A stretch of 64,000 nt of DNA from Salinicoccus sp. RF5. Lineage in GTDB: Bacteria > Bacillota > Bacilli > Staphylococcales > Salinicoccaceae. The notes below the pieces were generated by a model, which saw nothing but the letters and a program-made list of their open reading frames with translations, searched no databases and was not told the DNA's origin. Below, piece after piece: positions 63,087 through 64,000 of this stretch. The stretch spans positions 930,001-994,000 of the forward strand of contig NZ_JAJGRC010000001.1 of NCBI RefSeq assembly GCF_020786625.1, in the 5' to 3' direction. The first letter of the stretch is position 1. Every line of letters starts with the position of its first letter. Made by a program: the position numbers and the translations under genes.

Positions 63087-64000
63087 ATGAAAAAGAAAAT
63101 TTTTATCGGCATACTGCTGTTCCTCATCATTGTGCTTGTGGTCATCGGGGTATATATATACAACCTGTTCAATTCATTCGAGCAGGGGGTGAGCGATTCG
63201 TTCGAAGCGACGGACCGCGACCGTTCCGAGCTCCGGCTGGATGATATCGATCCGACGATGGACAGCTTCACAGTCCTGATCCTCGGCATCGACGAAAGTG
63301 AATCCCGCAAGGAGGAGGACGACCTGGAATCAGGCGACTTCCGTACGGATTCGATGATCCTTGCGACATTCGACAAGGATCAGGATGAAGTGAAACTCGT
63401 CAGCATCCCGCGGGATACATTGACGTACTTCCCTGAAGAGAACTATTTCGACAAGATTACACACGCCCACCGTGAAGGCGGTCCGGAAGCATCCATGCGC
63501 GCTGTGGAATCCCTTCTTAACGTACCGGTCGACCACTACGTCCGCGTCAACATGGCCGCCGTCGTGGATATGGTCGATGCGCTCGGGGGAGTGGAATTCG
63601 ATGTGCCGTTCGACATGAACGAGCCGAATTCCATGGACCGTGGACGGATCAAGCTTGAAGAAGGCGTGCAGGAACTGAATGGTGAAGAGGCGCTCGCAGT
63701 CGTAAGGAGCCGTCGTGTGGATACCGACCTCGGACGCGGCCAGCGCCAGTTAGAGATGGTGGAGAAGATACTCGCAAAGGCGAAATCGACCGGTGCCCTC
63801 TCCAAGATCGATGACCTGATCGAGGTCGTTGCAGACAATACGAAGCATGACATGGAATCGAAGACGATACGCAGCCTTGCGGCCTACTACTCCTTCAACG
63901 ACATCGATTTCAACACGACGCAGGTGCGCGGGGATGACTTCTGGAACCCAGGCAACGGTGCCTACTTCTACTGGGCGAACGAAGAGCATCTGTACGTGCT
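63087..64000 (+). CDS. LytR-CpsA-Psr family wall polymer ligase, 3' truncated by window edge
   Basis: Attaches teichoic acid or capsule from its lipid carrier to peptidoglycan outside the membrane. The frame is open from ATG 63087 to the end of the window (about 304 residues). It starts MKKKIFIGILLFLIIVLVVIGVYIY, a single membrane anchor, followed by the LCP domain: TVLILGIDES, RTDSMILATFD, VSIPRDT, THAHREGG, and the Arg-rich VVRSRRVDTDLGRGQRQ, whose Arg and Asp residues bind the polyprenyl pyrophosphate. No strong ribosome site is seen; TATAAT at 63022-63027 could be a -10 box. Confidence 0.93.
   Translation, partial: MKKKIFIGILLFLIIVLVVIGVYIYNLFNSFEQGVSDSFEATDRDRSELRLDDIDPTMDSFTVLILGIDESESRKEEDDLESGDFRTDSMILATFDKDQDEVKLVSIPRDTLTYFPEENYFDKITHAHREGGPEASMRAVESLLNVPVDHYVRVNMAAVVDMVDALGGVEFDVPFDMNEPNSMDRGRIKLEEGVQELNGEEALAVVRSRRVDTDLGRGQRQLEMVEKILAKAKSTGALSKIDDLIEVVADNTKHDMESKTIRSLAAYYSFNDIDFNTTQVRGDDFWNPGNGAYFYWANEEHLYV

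Overview
The window reads as low-to-moderate GC Firmicute DNA, most likely Staphylococcaceae and probably a halotolerant relative such as Salinicoccus or Jeotgalicoccus. The evidence is the staphylococcal-type capA-capB-capC-capD order, a tag-type wall teichoic acid locus, an Atl-like glucosaminidase, and DenV-like and YtoQ proteins resembling Staphylococcus and Bacillus homologues. No rRNA, tRNA or CRISPR array was seen. Genus placement is inference.

Layout. (1) 1-3161: end of a sugar-utilisation operon (ABC ATPase cut by the window edge, mutarotase, ROK regulator). (2) 3226-3804: a DUF218 membrane protein. (3) 3892-8458: a graveyard of insertion sequences. It holds an IS30 remnant, a nearly complete but inactivated ISL3-like element (4840-6521), a broken IS1182-like element, and apparent ends of an older IS21-like element around them. 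(4) 8599-26839, minus strand: a Wzx/Wzy-type capsule operon read from capA down to a nucleotide-sugar dehydrogenase. It is AT-rich in its distal half and interrupted by a second decayed IS30 remnant. (5) 27099-29861, plus strand: housekeeping genes (YkvI-like carrier, flavoprotein, YtoQ, pyrimidine-dimer glycosylase). (6) 30053-38645: wall teichoic acid genes (large TagF-like protein, TagB, TagD, TarF-like, TagG, TagH, TagA). (7) 38690-40372: a GNAT acetyltransferase and an O-antigen ligase-like membrane protein. (8) 40510-58772, minus strand: a second surface-polymer region with its own TagG-like permease and TagH-like ATPase, several glycosyltransferases, two more nucleotide-sugar dehydrogenases, a heparinase-II/III-like protein, an asparagine-synthase-like protein and an acyltransferase. 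(9) 59054-64000: a secreted GW-like-repeat glucosaminidase, a glycosyltransferase, and the start of a LytR-CpsA-Psr ligase cut by the window edge.

How it works together. The cap genes would build lipid-linked repeat units (probably with N-acetylgalactosaminuronic acid, pyruvate and O-acetyl groups), flip them with Wzx and polymerise them with Wzy under control of the CapA/CapB/CapC tyrosine phosphorelay. The tag genes would build poly(glycerol phosphate) teichoic acid in the cytoplasm and export it through TagGH. The second TagGH-like operon looks like a parallel ABC-exported pathway for an acidic, uronate-containing polymer, and is the most interesting part of the window. The LCP protein is a candidate to attach one of these polymers to peptidoglycan, and the glucosaminidase would remodel that wall.
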